From NCBI GenBank assembly GCA_964520885.1, contig CAZFQD010000090.1:1-9261 (forward strand): a stretch of DNA of 9,261 bases, written 5' to 3'. Positions 1 to 7,733 of the stretch are shown in pieces; within the stretch, counting starts at the first letter, position 1; every line of letters begins with the position of its first letter. The notes below the pieces were generated by a model, which had not been told where the DNA came from, did no database searches, and was given only the letters and a program-made list of their open reading frames with translations. The position numbers and the translations under genes are program-made. This DNA comes from CAZFQD01 sp964520885 (lineage in GTDB: Bacteria > Bacillota > Clostridia > Oscillospirales > SIG519).

Positions 1-6
1 CTCCTC
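1..6 (-). promoter_or_regulatory. Ribosome binding site of a leftward gene starting outside the window
   Basis: The first six bases read GAGGAG on the minus strand, a strong Shine-Dalgarno sequence preceded by an AT-rich leader from the promoter at 89-117. The start codon would lie roughly 5-10 bases beyond the left edge, so the gene itself cannot be seen or identified. Confidence 0.65.
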
Positions 7-68
7 AAAAATTTATAAAAAATAATTATTATACAAAAAAATACTAATAAATTTTAGGTTTGGTTAAC

Positions 69-81
69 TGTTTCGTAAATA
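69..81. promoter_or_regulatory. Operator candidate TGTTT-N3-AAATA, left copy
   Basis: TGTTTCGTAAATA matches the right operator's palindrome with one arm mismatch (AAATA in place of AAACA). The longer string AACTGTTTC (67-74 and one base before) is also found at the right site in the opposite orientation relative to transcription. It begins seven bases downstream of the -10 box, over the probable start site. Confidence 0.5.
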
Positions 82-88
82 CAATTAA

Positions 89-117
89 ATTATACATTAG
101 TAATTTCTCTTTGTCAA
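89..117 (-). promoter_or_regulatory. Consensus sigma-A-like promoter for a gene beyond the left edge
   Basis: On the minus strand TTGACA (112-117) and TATAAT (89-94) are both perfect consensus boxes with the ideal 17-base spacer. The start site would fall near 82. It lies about 80 bases after the GH78-like stop codon and reads out of the window to the left, toward the GAGGAG at 1-6. Confidence 0.8.
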
Positions 118-140
118 TATGTATAGTTAAAAATATCAAA

Positions 141-163
141 AATAATTTGTAATAATTTGTAAT
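141..163. repeat. Short tandem repeat, period 10
   Basis: AATAATTTGT occurs twice in perfect tandem (141-150, 151-160), with three more matching bases. It sits between the GH78-like stop and the left promoter, in AT-rich DNA, and could act as an upstream element or simply reflect low complexity. No convincing intrinsic terminator (GC-rich hairpin plus T-run) is seen in 118-198. Confidence 0.45.
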
Positions 164-198
164 TATAGCATATAACCAAATTATACTATTTAATGAAT

Positions 199-2346
199 TT
201 AATCAACTTCATTCTTGTGCTTTAATAGTAGTAATGCGACATAAGATGCAAAACCATGATTACAGCTTGCAATATCACTATCGTTTTCCCACAAAGTGCC
301 AGTCTTTTCTGCCATATAGTAAAAGTAACCTTCAATCTCTTCTATCAATTTCTTTCCATATCCGTATCTTGAGAGAGTATCAAGACGCAAATAGTTTCCT
401 ATAAAAGCATTTGCAAAATATATTTCTTCATATTCATTAACTGTTTTTCTATTAGGCCCAAATTTAGTTAATAAAACATTCCAAAGCTTTGAGTGGGTTT
501 GAGGAGTAGCGGTATCAGTGAAAAAAGCATAGTATTGGCATGCCTCCGTTCGCTCACCGCTTAAAATCAATTGCCCATTTTTTCTAATCATATTATCAAT
601 AAAAAACTCCCCATCAAAAGACATTTTTCTTATAGTTTCTTTTATTTTATTACCGTCATTAATTAGTGAAATATCATTATAAAGTTCTCCTGCCATCTCT
701 AAGCATTTAGCATATACCATATTGGTTGGAAAATTAACATCTTGAACAAGCTCATTGGATTTAGACCATTCAACAAAAACCCAGCCCTCTAAATTTTCTA
801 AAAGCCCATATTCGTTAATAAATGATTTGAAATAATTAAGTAATTTATAAACTTTATCCTTAAATTCAAAAACCATTTTTAAATCAGAGCTTCTTTTTAA
901 ATATTCTTCTAACTCTATAACAAAAAACATTGCCCAATTTGGTATAAAAACACCGTCATTATTATCAGTTGGGTAAGCCATTGGGAGCATATCCTCTGGT
1001 ATAAAAGCAAAACTATCAGGTAATAAATAATTTTTCAAAAAAGCTTTTTCCATTATAGTTTTTCCTGTTAAAAAATACTCTACCCTCGCAATAAAAAAGC
1101 TATCACAAAGCCATCCCGCTCTTTCTCTTGACGGACAATCGGTAAATAAATCAACACTATTTTGCTTAAATGTTTCTATTGCCGCATCATAAATCTTGTT
1201 TAGTTTTTCATTGTGGCAATGAAATTCTTTATTGATTTTTAAAACTGTAGTGTATTCAATTAAGTATATATTTTCAATTTGGCATTGTCCCTCTAATAAA
1301 ATAAACTGTAAAAATCGCATTGTATAAGGCTCAAATATCTGCACCTTATATTTACCTTTTTTCATTTCAAGCTTAATTGCATTTGCACAGGCACTTCTCC
1401 AAAAATCAACTCGTTTATTTTTTAACACCTCATCAAATAACACATAAATGGTGCAGCCTTTTATACATTCAACATCTATTGTAATAAAGCCAGTTTTGTT
1501 AACACCAAAATCAAAGGTTTTATAACTATTTTCAAAAAAATTAACTCTATTTTGTTCACTTAACTCTATTCTTGTTTCATTTTGGCTAATTAGCTCTATT
1601 TTTTCCACCTCATCGGTTAAATGAATTTCAAGCTCTTTTTCTTCAAATCCCTTTAAAATATCTCCGATTTCTTTAACCGAACGGTCATTATTAAAAGAAT
1701 ATTTTACAATCCTACCCGTTTTTGCACTGCCTTCATCAATAATTGCTTGGCTAAAGTGCTTATTGTATGCAGGATATGGCAAATTTCTTTCAATTAAAGT
1801 CTTTTCCTCAGTTTCAATTAATTCTTCTTTTTTCATATTAACTTTTGTATTTTTTCTCCAAGCATCATAATTTTCACTTAACCTATAACATTCAACAAAA
1901 GGTCTTTGAAAACTATACCTTTGAACCTTTTGCACTCTTTCAGTTATTATTCCACAAGAAAACCCTTGACCATTTTCGTTAGTTGAAGCTAAAACGACAT
2001 CACTCGCCACAATTTCTGCTTGCAAAAAAGAAGGCTGGTCTAAGGTGTAATAGCTATTTACATTATAACCTACAACTTCAATAGCTATTACATTTTCTCC
2101 ATTATTTAACTTCGTTCCAATATCCCATTCATCTAAACGATAAAAATTATGTGCTGTTCTTGCTGGCCCAAAGCCAATAAATTCACCATTAATAAAAAAG
2201 CGATAATTTGTTGATGCTGCTATTTTTAAGCTAACATTCTTAAAATTATCATTATTTATTATAGCTTTAAAACCGCAACAAAGATTTTTTTCATATTCCA
2301 TTCCCTTTACCCATACTGGCTTAGCTTTTAAAAGTAAATTGTTCAT
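199..2346 (-). CDS. GH78-like alpha-L-rhamnosidase, cytoplasmic
   Basis: The 715-residue product most resembles family 78 glycoside hydrolases, which release terminal alpha-L-rhamnose by an inverting mechanism. Residues about 10-165 look like the N-terminal beta-sandwich (STNYRFFINGEFIGFGPAR near 45-63, RLSENYDAWRK near 155-165). A second beta domain follows at about 210-370. The (alpha/alpha)6 barrel begins near 375 and carries the family signature DCPSRERAGW at 403-412, where E408 is the likely general acid. Near the C-terminus, TLWE (E687) with NHGF at 696-699 matches the position of the catalytic base region. I see no signal peptide. The start ATG overlaps the upstream stop as ATGA (2343-2346), with a strong GAGGGGAG ribosome binding site at 2356-2363, so the start is secure. 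The length is somewhat short for GH78, with little after the barrel. The fold assignment is good; rhamnose specificity is inferred from the family, since related proteins can act on other sugars. Confidence 0.85.
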   Translation of the reverse strand: MNNLLLKAKPVWVKGMEYEKNLCCGFKAIINNDNFKNVSLKIAASTNYRFFINGEFIGFGPARTAHNFYRLDEWDIGTKLNNGENVIAIEVVGYNVNSYYTLDQPSFLQAEIVASDVVLASTNENGQGFSCGIITERVQKVQRYSFQRPFVECYRLSENYDAWRKNTKVNMKKEELIETEEKTLIERNLPYPAYNKHFSQAIIDEGSAKTGRIVKYSFNNDRSVKEIGDILKGFEEKELEIHLTDEVEKIELISQNETRIELSEQNRVNFFENSYKTFDFGVNKTGFITIDVECIKGCTIYVLFDEVLKNKRVDFWRSACANAIKLEMKKGKYKVQIFEPYTMRFLQFILLEGQCQIENIYLIEYTTVLKINKEFHCHNEKLNKIYDAAIETFKQNSVDLFTDCPSRERAGWLCDSFFIARVEYFLTGKTIMEKAFLKNYLLPDSFAFIPEDMLPMAYPTDNNDGVFIPNWAMFFVIELEEYLKRSSDLKMVFEFKDKVYKLLNYFKSFINEYGLLENLEGWVFVEWSKSNELVQDVNFPTNMVYAKCLEMAGELYNDISLINDGNKIKETIRKMSFDGEFFIDNMIRKNGQLILSGERTEACQYYAFFTDTATPQTHSKLWNVLLTKFGPNRKTVNEYEEIYFANAFIGNYLRLDTLSRYGYGKKLIEEIEGYFYYMAEKTGTLWENDSDIASCNHGFASYVALLLLKHKNEVD

Positions 2347-3500
2347 ATATTTTTTCTCCCCTCAATCACACTCAACTTAGTTAAGTTTATATTGTTTTCG
2401 CACTCGTATTGCATAAAATGTCCAAGAATTGACCAGCCTCCAAATTCACTTAATCCTTGACCTATGCCACTTTCAGAGGTGTAATATTCCCTCTCTCCAT
2501 TTTTGTCAATTAACTCTTTTGTTTTGTATGCAATAAATTTAGCAATCTCTATATATCCATAGCTATTTAACCCGTGCATTAAGCAGTAATTTGACGGTAC
2601 CCATACATTTGCCCTCCAATTACAGCCAACATCGTCCTCTAATTTTACCTCGCTGTATCCTTTTTCATCTGCTGATAATGCAGGTAAAATAAATGGACGC
2701 CAAAACTCATTTGAGTTTAATAAATGTTTATAAATCATATCCTTAACCTGTTCGGCACTTGCTATTTCAGCCCATATTGGCATAAAACAAGAAATTGATT
2801 TTACCTTAATAATTTCACCTGTTTTTGCATTTCTATCGTAAAATATTTTATCGTCTTCGTTCCAAAGCCCTAAAATTGCATTTTTTATAATTTGAGCTTT
2901 CTCAATATATTTTTCAAAATCAGAATGTTTGTTTAGGATTTGTGCAATTTTAGATAGTGCAAGGCATTCACGATAAATATATGTATTTAAGTCAACCCCT
3001 TCACAGAAATCGTCCTTCCAATGTCCTGCTCTTTCGTGCTGAGTATCCATTCCTGTATGTGCACCACTTCGCCAAAATGAAAGACCATTATTATTTTTAG
3101 AGCAATCGTTTAGCCAATAATCTAAATATTTCTTTAACTTTTCATAATAATCTATTGTTAACCAATTAATATTTTTATCATAATTAAAGCATAAAAGGGT
3201 TATCTGTGCTAAAAAGGGCTTTATATGTTCAAAAAACTCTTCATTTTCTGAATGCCCATACGAAATTGCACGAGGAATAAATCCATTTTCCTTTTGATTA
3301 TTTAAAAATATTAGCACTCCATTTTTTATATGGTCCGTTCCCCAACCCATATGCAATTGTGCTATACCCTCAAAATATTGGTCCCAATCATATAATGTTT
3401 TATAAGTGTAACCCGAATAATAGTGCAAATTGTATTTTTCGTCATTTAAAACGCACTTTTTCATAATGTTATCTACATTTTTTAATGCTTCATTCATCAT
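2343..3500 (-). CDS. Compact (alpha/alpha)6-barrel glycosidase, GH63/GH37-type (clan GH-G-like)
   Basis: The 385-residue protein carries the motif series of GH63/GH37-type enzymes (mannosylglycerate hydrolase, YgjK, trehalase): YDWDQYF at 37-43, NGFIPR at 72-77, SGAHTGMDTQHERAG at 145-159, VDLNTYIYRE at 169-178, NWRANVWVPSNY at 294-305 and ESGIGQGLSEFGGWS at 343-357. By analogy, D152 is the likely general acid and E343 the likely base. It is essentially a bare catalytic domain with no N-terminal beta domain or signal peptide, shorter than most relatives. The gene starts one base after the GH106-like gene ends, with AAGGAAG at 3507-3513 six bases before ATGATG, so either of two adjacent methionines may be used. 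Its stop overlaps the next gene. The substrate cannot be read from sequence: an alpha-glucoside, alpha-mannoside or other linkage in the same oligosaccharide is plausible. Confidence 0.8.
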   Translation of the reverse strand: MMNEALKNVDNIMKKCVLNDEKYNLHYYSGYTYKTLYDWDQYFEGIAQLHMGWGTDHIKNGVLIFLNNQKENGFIPRAISYGHSENEEFFEHIKPFLAQITLLCFNYDKNINWLTIDYYEKLKKYLDYWLNDCSKNNNGLSFWRSGAHTGMDTQHERAGHWKDDFCEGVDLNTYIYRECLALSKIAQILNKHSDFEKYIEKAQIIKNAILGLWNEDDKIFYDRNAKTGEIIKVKSISCFMPIWAEIASAEQVKDMIYKHLLNSNEFWRPFILPALSADEKGYSEVKLEDDVGCNWRANVWVPSNYCLMHGLNSYGYIEIAKFIAYKTKELIDKNGEREYYTSESGIGQGLSEFGGWSILGHFMQYECENNINLTKLSVIEGRKNI

Positions 3501-3501
3501 C

Positions 3502-6500
3502 TTACACTTCCTTTTTTATTAGTGAAATAATAGGTTCACTTTTAAGTCCAGAGGGAACTAAGGAATAATCATTTCCTCCTGCAACAAAGCTAAATGGACC
3601 ATAATTATAAGAATAAAGTGGCACTTGATGAAGAGGTCCAAATGTATTTCTCCGTGTAATAAAAAGTGAAATTTTTAATAAATCCGAGCCTTGCTCAAAA
3701 TCTGCCTCAAAAGGTGCAAATGATATTTGCTTGCTTTGTTTTGATGTATTAATTGTAGCACATGCCGCATCAAATGACCCCAATTTAATGTTAAATTCAT
3801 TTTCTTTGCAGAAATTAGGCAAAGAAATATTATATTCAACCTCACCAGAATAAAATGGAAAGCCTTGATTTGTTAAATCGCCAACATCTATTTTTTTTGG
3901 TAAATTTATTATTGATTTTTTGTTGCCATCAAGTTTTACCCCAAATTCTCCAAGCAAAAAACAAGTTTCTGGATTAGTTTTGTTATTAAAATCACATATC
4001 AAGGAAATTGTATTTTTACCTATGCAAAGCATTTCCTTTTTAATTAAAATCGTTTTATAACATATGTCTATCCATCTACCTAATACCTTTTTTTCTAAAT
4101 CACAGTCATTAATTTTAATTTTAAAATTTTCAGGTGATTCTAATGCAAACACCAATTCATTAGGTATTTTTTCAATGTAAAATTCAAAAAGCATTTCAAA
4201 AGAACCAACATTTTGTCCGTTTTCTTTATTAAATTTCTCGCTAAACCAAGGTTGAATCATTTCGCCACCACGAAGTGGTAAATTAAATTTTTCCCTTGCG
4301 TTTATATCAATTTTTAAAATTTCTTCTTCTCCAAACCATTCGCCATTATTAATTCTCCAATTTGCAAAATCCAAAACGCAAATATTTTTATCCTTTATAC
4401 AGTAATTATATGGACCAAACAGTTTTTGCTCATTTTCTAAAAGCCTTTTATATGCTTTATTTTCTGCAATTTGTATCTTTGTTTCTTCAATTAATAAAAG
4501 CAATTCTCCGCCCATTTCAAAGTCTGTAATTATTTCAAAATAATCACTTTCTTTTTTATAATCTATAGCTTTCACTTCGCCATTTAAACAATCAAGCAAT
4601 TTTATATTTTCATAAGCGATGTTTTTTCTATAAATTTTAATTTTAATATCCTTTTTATAAATTTTCCTATCAATATTTAAGAAAAAATAAATGTCATTAC
4701 TTTGTTCTTTATATTGCTGAACCCAAATGTTATTTGCCATTTCCCTATTAGCTAAGCTAATTTCTATTTTCTTACCAACGCATCTTATTAAGGTGTTCTC
4801 TAAATCCTTCTCATTAAAATCAATTGAATGGGATTTTTTTGCTAATTCCATTGGTCTATTACTAAGTAAAGCATCTTCATATTTTGGAGTTTCCCCTGCA
4901 AATATTACATTGCCACCAACTTTAATAAATTCCTCAATAATATTAAGTGTTGATTTTCTAATAGTATCCAAGCCACAAACAAGAATTGTAGTATATTTTG
5001 CTTGTCCAAATTGTATCTGTGGTTCTTTTTCATTTTTTACACAAGCTAAACGATAAAGCATATCTTCATCAGCATAATCAAAATCAACACAAATATTATT
5101 TAGCATATGAAAAAGCTCTTCATATGTTTTTTCTATTTCAACAATTCGTTTTGATTTTGCTGTTAAAACCTTAGCCCACTCAGGATAAATTTGGCACCAA
5201 ACGCTCTCAATAGGATTTATAACTAAAAGGTTACACTGCCTTTGCCCATCTGTTACGACACCAATTCTTGCGTAATAATCCTCCACTTGTTTATATTCGT
5301 TTTGCCAACCTGCTTGATGCAAAATACTTGCTGGATAATCCCTTTTTGCTTCCCCCTCCATTGTATACCACGAAAGATGGGGGCATCTTAAATTAACACC
5401 AAATAATGCCTGCCAATCTCCAACATTTTTATAATCCGAAAAGGTCATTTGCCAACCAGTGCAACCATAAAGCTCTGATAAAACAAACTTTTTTGAAAGT
5501 TGATTAGCAACAGATTGAGCTTGCTTTGCCACCCAAAAATTATAATTTTCTTGTGCTAATATATCAATACCCGGATAACCCATATATTCATATGCTCTCA
5601 TAACGGAGCCAAAACATTGCGTTTGTGACGACAAACTATCCTCGTGCAAAACATGACCAGTTAAAACCATATTATTATCGTTACACCAATCATATATTGG
5701 CTTAGCAAAATTTTCAATATATAGCCTTTGTAAAAGCTCAACAAAATGCCATTTTACCTGCGAAATATTTTTGCCATCTACTATTAAAAATAACTCAGGA
5801 AGCCTTTCAATCAAGTCATATCCAAAATTATTATAAAACTCCTTAAAAAGCAGTTCTGTATAAGGCACTATATAATTTTCATCACTGTTATGTCCCTCAA
5901 AAAACGACATTAATAATCCTCTATTTGGCTCATCAGTAAATATGCCTTTTATTGATTTTCCTAAACGGTTACCACACTTTTCTACATATTTTATGTGTGT
6001 GTATTGGAGAAATTTTTCTGTTGCCTCTTTTTGCATAGTATCCACATAAGTAAATCCGTTATAAAAACTCCTGCTCGCCATTTCCTCAACTGTAAAATAT
6101 ATAATGCTTTCGTTTAAATTACAGCTTTTTTCATCTAATCTTATTATATTTGAGGCATTAATTCCATCTAATTTTACACTAAATGCGGCTATTATTTCAT
6201 TATGCCATACAAAATTTCTCCCTTCTGCTATGTTTAGCCTTAAATATTTTGCCCTATACTTAGGATTTTCAGTTACAAAACCACCTGCAATGCCACTTGG
6301 CCATCTGTCCTCATCATAAAGCCATGCTTCAAGCCCAATATTTTCGGCATAATCTGCACATAAATTTATGAGTTCAAACCATTCATCACTTAGATATTCA
6401 GTAACAAGACCGGTTCTTGAATGCATAAAAAATCCACCAAATCCCATTTCCTTCATAATGTCAATTTGGCGCAACAATTCATCTTTATCTAATTTCCCAT

Positions 6501-6573
6501 TCCATGCCCAAAATGGCTTTGCACGCCAAATCTCATTTGGGTTTTTAAATGCTTGCAAAAATTCATTAGTCAT
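3502..6573 (-). CDS. GH106-like glycoside hydrolase, probable alpha-L-rhamnosidase
   Basis: The 1023-residue protein resembles glycoside hydrolase family 106 and its broad relatives. It opens directly into a TIM-barrel-like region (about 15-440): RAKPFWAWNGKL at 17-28, GFGGFFMHSR at 44-53, LYDEDRWPSG at 85-94, GIFTDEPN at 210-217, TGHVLHED at 305-312, YPGIDIL at 333-339 and VLSELYGCTGW at 364-374. E215 and E367 are the most conserved-looking acids and good catalytic candidates; H307 and H310 may bind substrate or metal. Residues about 445-565 look like the flavodoxin/GATase-like domain of related beta-galactosidase-type enzymes (VINPIESVW, then KVGGNVIFAGETP). The rest, to the C-terminus, is beta-rich and probably sugar-binding sandwich domains. 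No signal peptide is seen. The start lies two bases after the HAD stop, with a GGGGG-centred ribosome binding site at 6581-6585. Family membership is likely; rhamnose as substrate is inferred and strengthened by the GH78-like neighbour. Confidence 0.78.
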   Translation of the reverse strand: MTNEFLQAFKNPNEIWRAKPFWAWNGKLDKDELLRQIDIMKEMGFGGFFMHSRTGLVTEYLSDEWFELINLCADYAENIGLEAWLYDEDRWPSGIAGGFVTENPKYRAKYLRLNIAEGRNFVWHNEIIAAFSVKLDGINASNIIRLDEKSCNLNESIIYFTVEEMASRSFYNGFTYVDTMQKEATEKFLQYTHIKYVEKCGNRLGKSIKGIFTDEPNRGLLMSFFEGHNSDENYIVPYTELLFKEFYNNFGYDLIERLPELFLIVDGKNISQVKWHFVELLQRLYIENFAKPIYDWCNDNNMVLTGHVLHEDSLSSQTQCFGSVMRAYEYMGYPGIDILAQENYNFWVAKQAQSVANQLSKKFVLSELYGCTGWQMTFSDYKNVGDWQALFGVNLRCPHLSWYTMEGEAKRDYPASILHQAGWQNEYKQVEDYYARIGVVTDGQRQCNLLVINPIESVWCQIYPEWAKVLTAKSKRIVEIEKTYEELFHMLNNICVDFDYADEDMLYRLACVKNEKEPQIQFGQAKYTTILVCGLDTIRKSTLNIIEEFIKVGGNVIFAGETPKYEDALLSNRPMELAKKSHSIDFNEKDLENTLIRCVGKKIEISLANREMANNIWVQQYKEQSNDIYFFLNIDRKIYKKDIKIKIYRKNIAYENIKLLDCLNGEVKAIDYKKESDYFEIITDFEMGGELLLLIEETKIQIAENKAYKRLLENEQKLFGPYNYCIKDKNICVLDFANWRINNGEWFGEEEILKIDINAREKFNLPLRGGEMIQPWFSEKFNKENGQNVGSFEMLFEFYIEKIPNELVFALESPENFKIKINDCDLEKKVLGRWIDICYKTILIKKEMLCIGKNTISLICDFNNKTNPETCFLLGEFGVKLDGNKKSIINLPKKIDVGDLTNQGFPFYSGEVEYNISLPNFCKENEFNIKLGSFDAACATINTSKQSKQISFAPFEADFEQGSDLLKISLFITRRNTFGPLHQVPLYSYNYGPFSFVAGGNDYSLVPSGLKSEPIISLIKKEV

Positions 6574-6575
6574 AA

Positions 6576-7553
6576 CTATTCCCCCAAAATAGTAGGTAGC
6601 ACTTCAAAAAGACTATTACATTCCTTAAAGCAAAGGGATGAAACACCACTTTTTTTAATATTTCCTCCGTTTATACCTATGGCTGCAATCCCTGCGAGTC
6701 TTATAGATATAATTCCAGCAGACGAGTCCTCAATACCAATAATTTTTCCGCTTTCAAATCCCATTCCCAAGCCCACTCGTGCTGTTTCAGAATAAAGCCA
6801 AGGATGTGGCTTTGGAGAAAGCTCACCCAGCGTTCCCGCTTGACCTTTTTTAATGGTGCTACCAGCAGTAATTATTGCATCGTAAAATTCTAATGGGTAG
6901 CCCATATTTAATGTTTTAAAAGCCGATAATATTTCAGGCCATGCTTTGTTATAAAGACCACTTGTTACTAACCCAATTTTTATTTTTCTGCCTTTTAATT
7001 CATATAAAAATTCCTTTAAATTAGGAGCCGGAGTAAAAGCATCTGTTCGCCCTCTACCTTCTAAAATTTCACTCATTTCAAATTCTGTTATATTAAAATA
7101 ATGTTCTCTTGCTTCTTCTAAACTTTTTTCAGGGCAATATTTGTTTATACAATATAACAAATGCTCTGAAACCGAATGTCCTGAAACAAAAGGCTCATCA
7201 CTATCCTCTAAACTAAATTTAGAATTGCCCATTAATTTTGCAATGCTTTTTTCTATTATCCACATCCAAAAATTCTCAGAATGAACGCTCGTTCCGTCTA
7301 AATCCATTAATACTGCCTTAGCAGGTGCTTCATATTTAGGTTGAGTTAAAGGATAAATTGCAGGATACCCTATTGAAGATTTTACATAACAAAGAGTTTT
7401 GTCCTCATATACAATAAACTCAACTTTTCTATCATTTGGAGTTAAAATCCTAATTACTCCATCTTTAGAAACTTTGTAAATCTCACCTTCAGTAATATCT
7501 GTTAGCCCTTCCATATTTGAAATATATCCTAATCCTTTTATGTATTCTGACAT
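6576..7553 (-). CDS. HAD-superfamily hydrolase (beta-phosphoglucomutase-like) with N-terminal beta-rich extension
   Basis: The residue numbers given here follow the longest frame (ATG at 7614-7616, 346 aa). Motif I is DLDGT at 105-109 (D105 nucleophile, D107 acid/base), motif II is VTSG at 217-220, the motif III lysine is K269 in SPKPHP, and motif IV is GIEDSSAG at 294-301. A helical cap lies at about 112-190. This is the layout of sugar-phosphate phosphatases and beta-phosphoglucomutase-like enzymes. The first residues before the Rossmann core (about 22-98) form an extra beta-rich stretch not usual for this family. Start choice: the 7616 ATG has no ribosome binding site and follows a TAA directly. 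AAAGGA at 7566-7571 fits M22 (ATG ending 7553, MSEYIKGLGYI, spacer 12), while GAAGAG at 7573-7578 fits M18 (7565). I prefer 7553. The substrate is unknown; a phosphorylated sugar released by the downstream glycosidases is the contextual guess. Confidence 0.82.
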   Translation of the reverse strand: MSEYIKGLGYISNMEGLTDITEGEIYKVSKDGVIRILTPNDRKVEFIVYEDKTLCYVKSSIGYPAIYPLTQPKYEAPAKAVLMDLDGTSVHSENFWMWIIEKSIAKLMGNSKFSLEDSDEPFVSGHSVSEHLLYCINKYCPEKSLEEAREHYFNITEFEMSEILEGRGRTDAFTPAPNLKEFLYELKGRKIKIGLVTSGLYNKAWPEILSAFKTLNMGYPLEFYDAIITAGSTIKKGQAGTLGELSPKPHPWLYSETARVGLGMGFESGKIIGIEDSSAGIISIRLAGIAAIGINGGNIKKSGVSSLCFKECNSLFEVLPTILGE

Positions 7554-7565
7554 TTTTATGAGCAT

Positions 7566-7578
7566 TCCTTTCTCTTCG
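7566..7578 (-). promoter_or_regulatory. Purine-rich ribosome binding site deciding the HAD start
   Basis: On the minus strand GAAGAGAAAGGA runs up to an ATG at 7563-7565, with a second in-frame ATG at 7551-7553. It lies inside the longest open frame, 36 bases or more after the upstream ATG at 7616, which has only A/T-rich sequence before it. This argues that translation begins at M18 or M22, not at the longest start. Confidence 0.5.
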
Positions 7579-7684
7579 CTTAAGCACAAAACAGTATGGT
7601 TACGGTGCAAAAACATTTACAATTTTAAATCTTTATCTATATTATGATTATATTTACTTGATGAGGTTACCATTCTGCAATTAC

Positions 7685-7702
7685 AGGTATTCCTTTATAC
7701 CT
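7685..7702 (-). other. Small hairpin in the gap between the methyltransferase-like and HAD genes
   Basis: AGGTAT (7685-7690) and ATACCT (7697-7702) form a perfect 6-base stem around a 6-base loop. On the transcribed strand the loop reads AAAGGA, which resembles a ribosome binding site. No T-run follows on the minus strand, so it is not a standard intrinsic terminator. It could protect or mark a processed RNA end within the operon, or be chance in AT-rich DNA. Confidence 0.4.
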
Positions 7703-7733
7703 ACCTAAATTCTATACTTGATTTAAGTTCTTT

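Noticed and set aside
4727..5056. Plus-strand open frame of 109 residues
   Set aside because: It lies wholly inside the GH106-like gene on the opposite strand, whose protein shows coherent motifs; the plus frame is a shadow.
6104..6795. Three plus-strand open frames of 71-80 residues
   Set aside because: They are antisense to the GH106-like and HAD genes and lack ribosome binding sites or recognisable motifs.
7647..7652. TATAAT on the minus strand in front of the HAD gene as an internal promoter
   Set aside because: No acceptable -35 box lies 16-18 bases upstream (GAATGG at 17) and there is no extended -10; such hexamers are common in AT-rich DNA.
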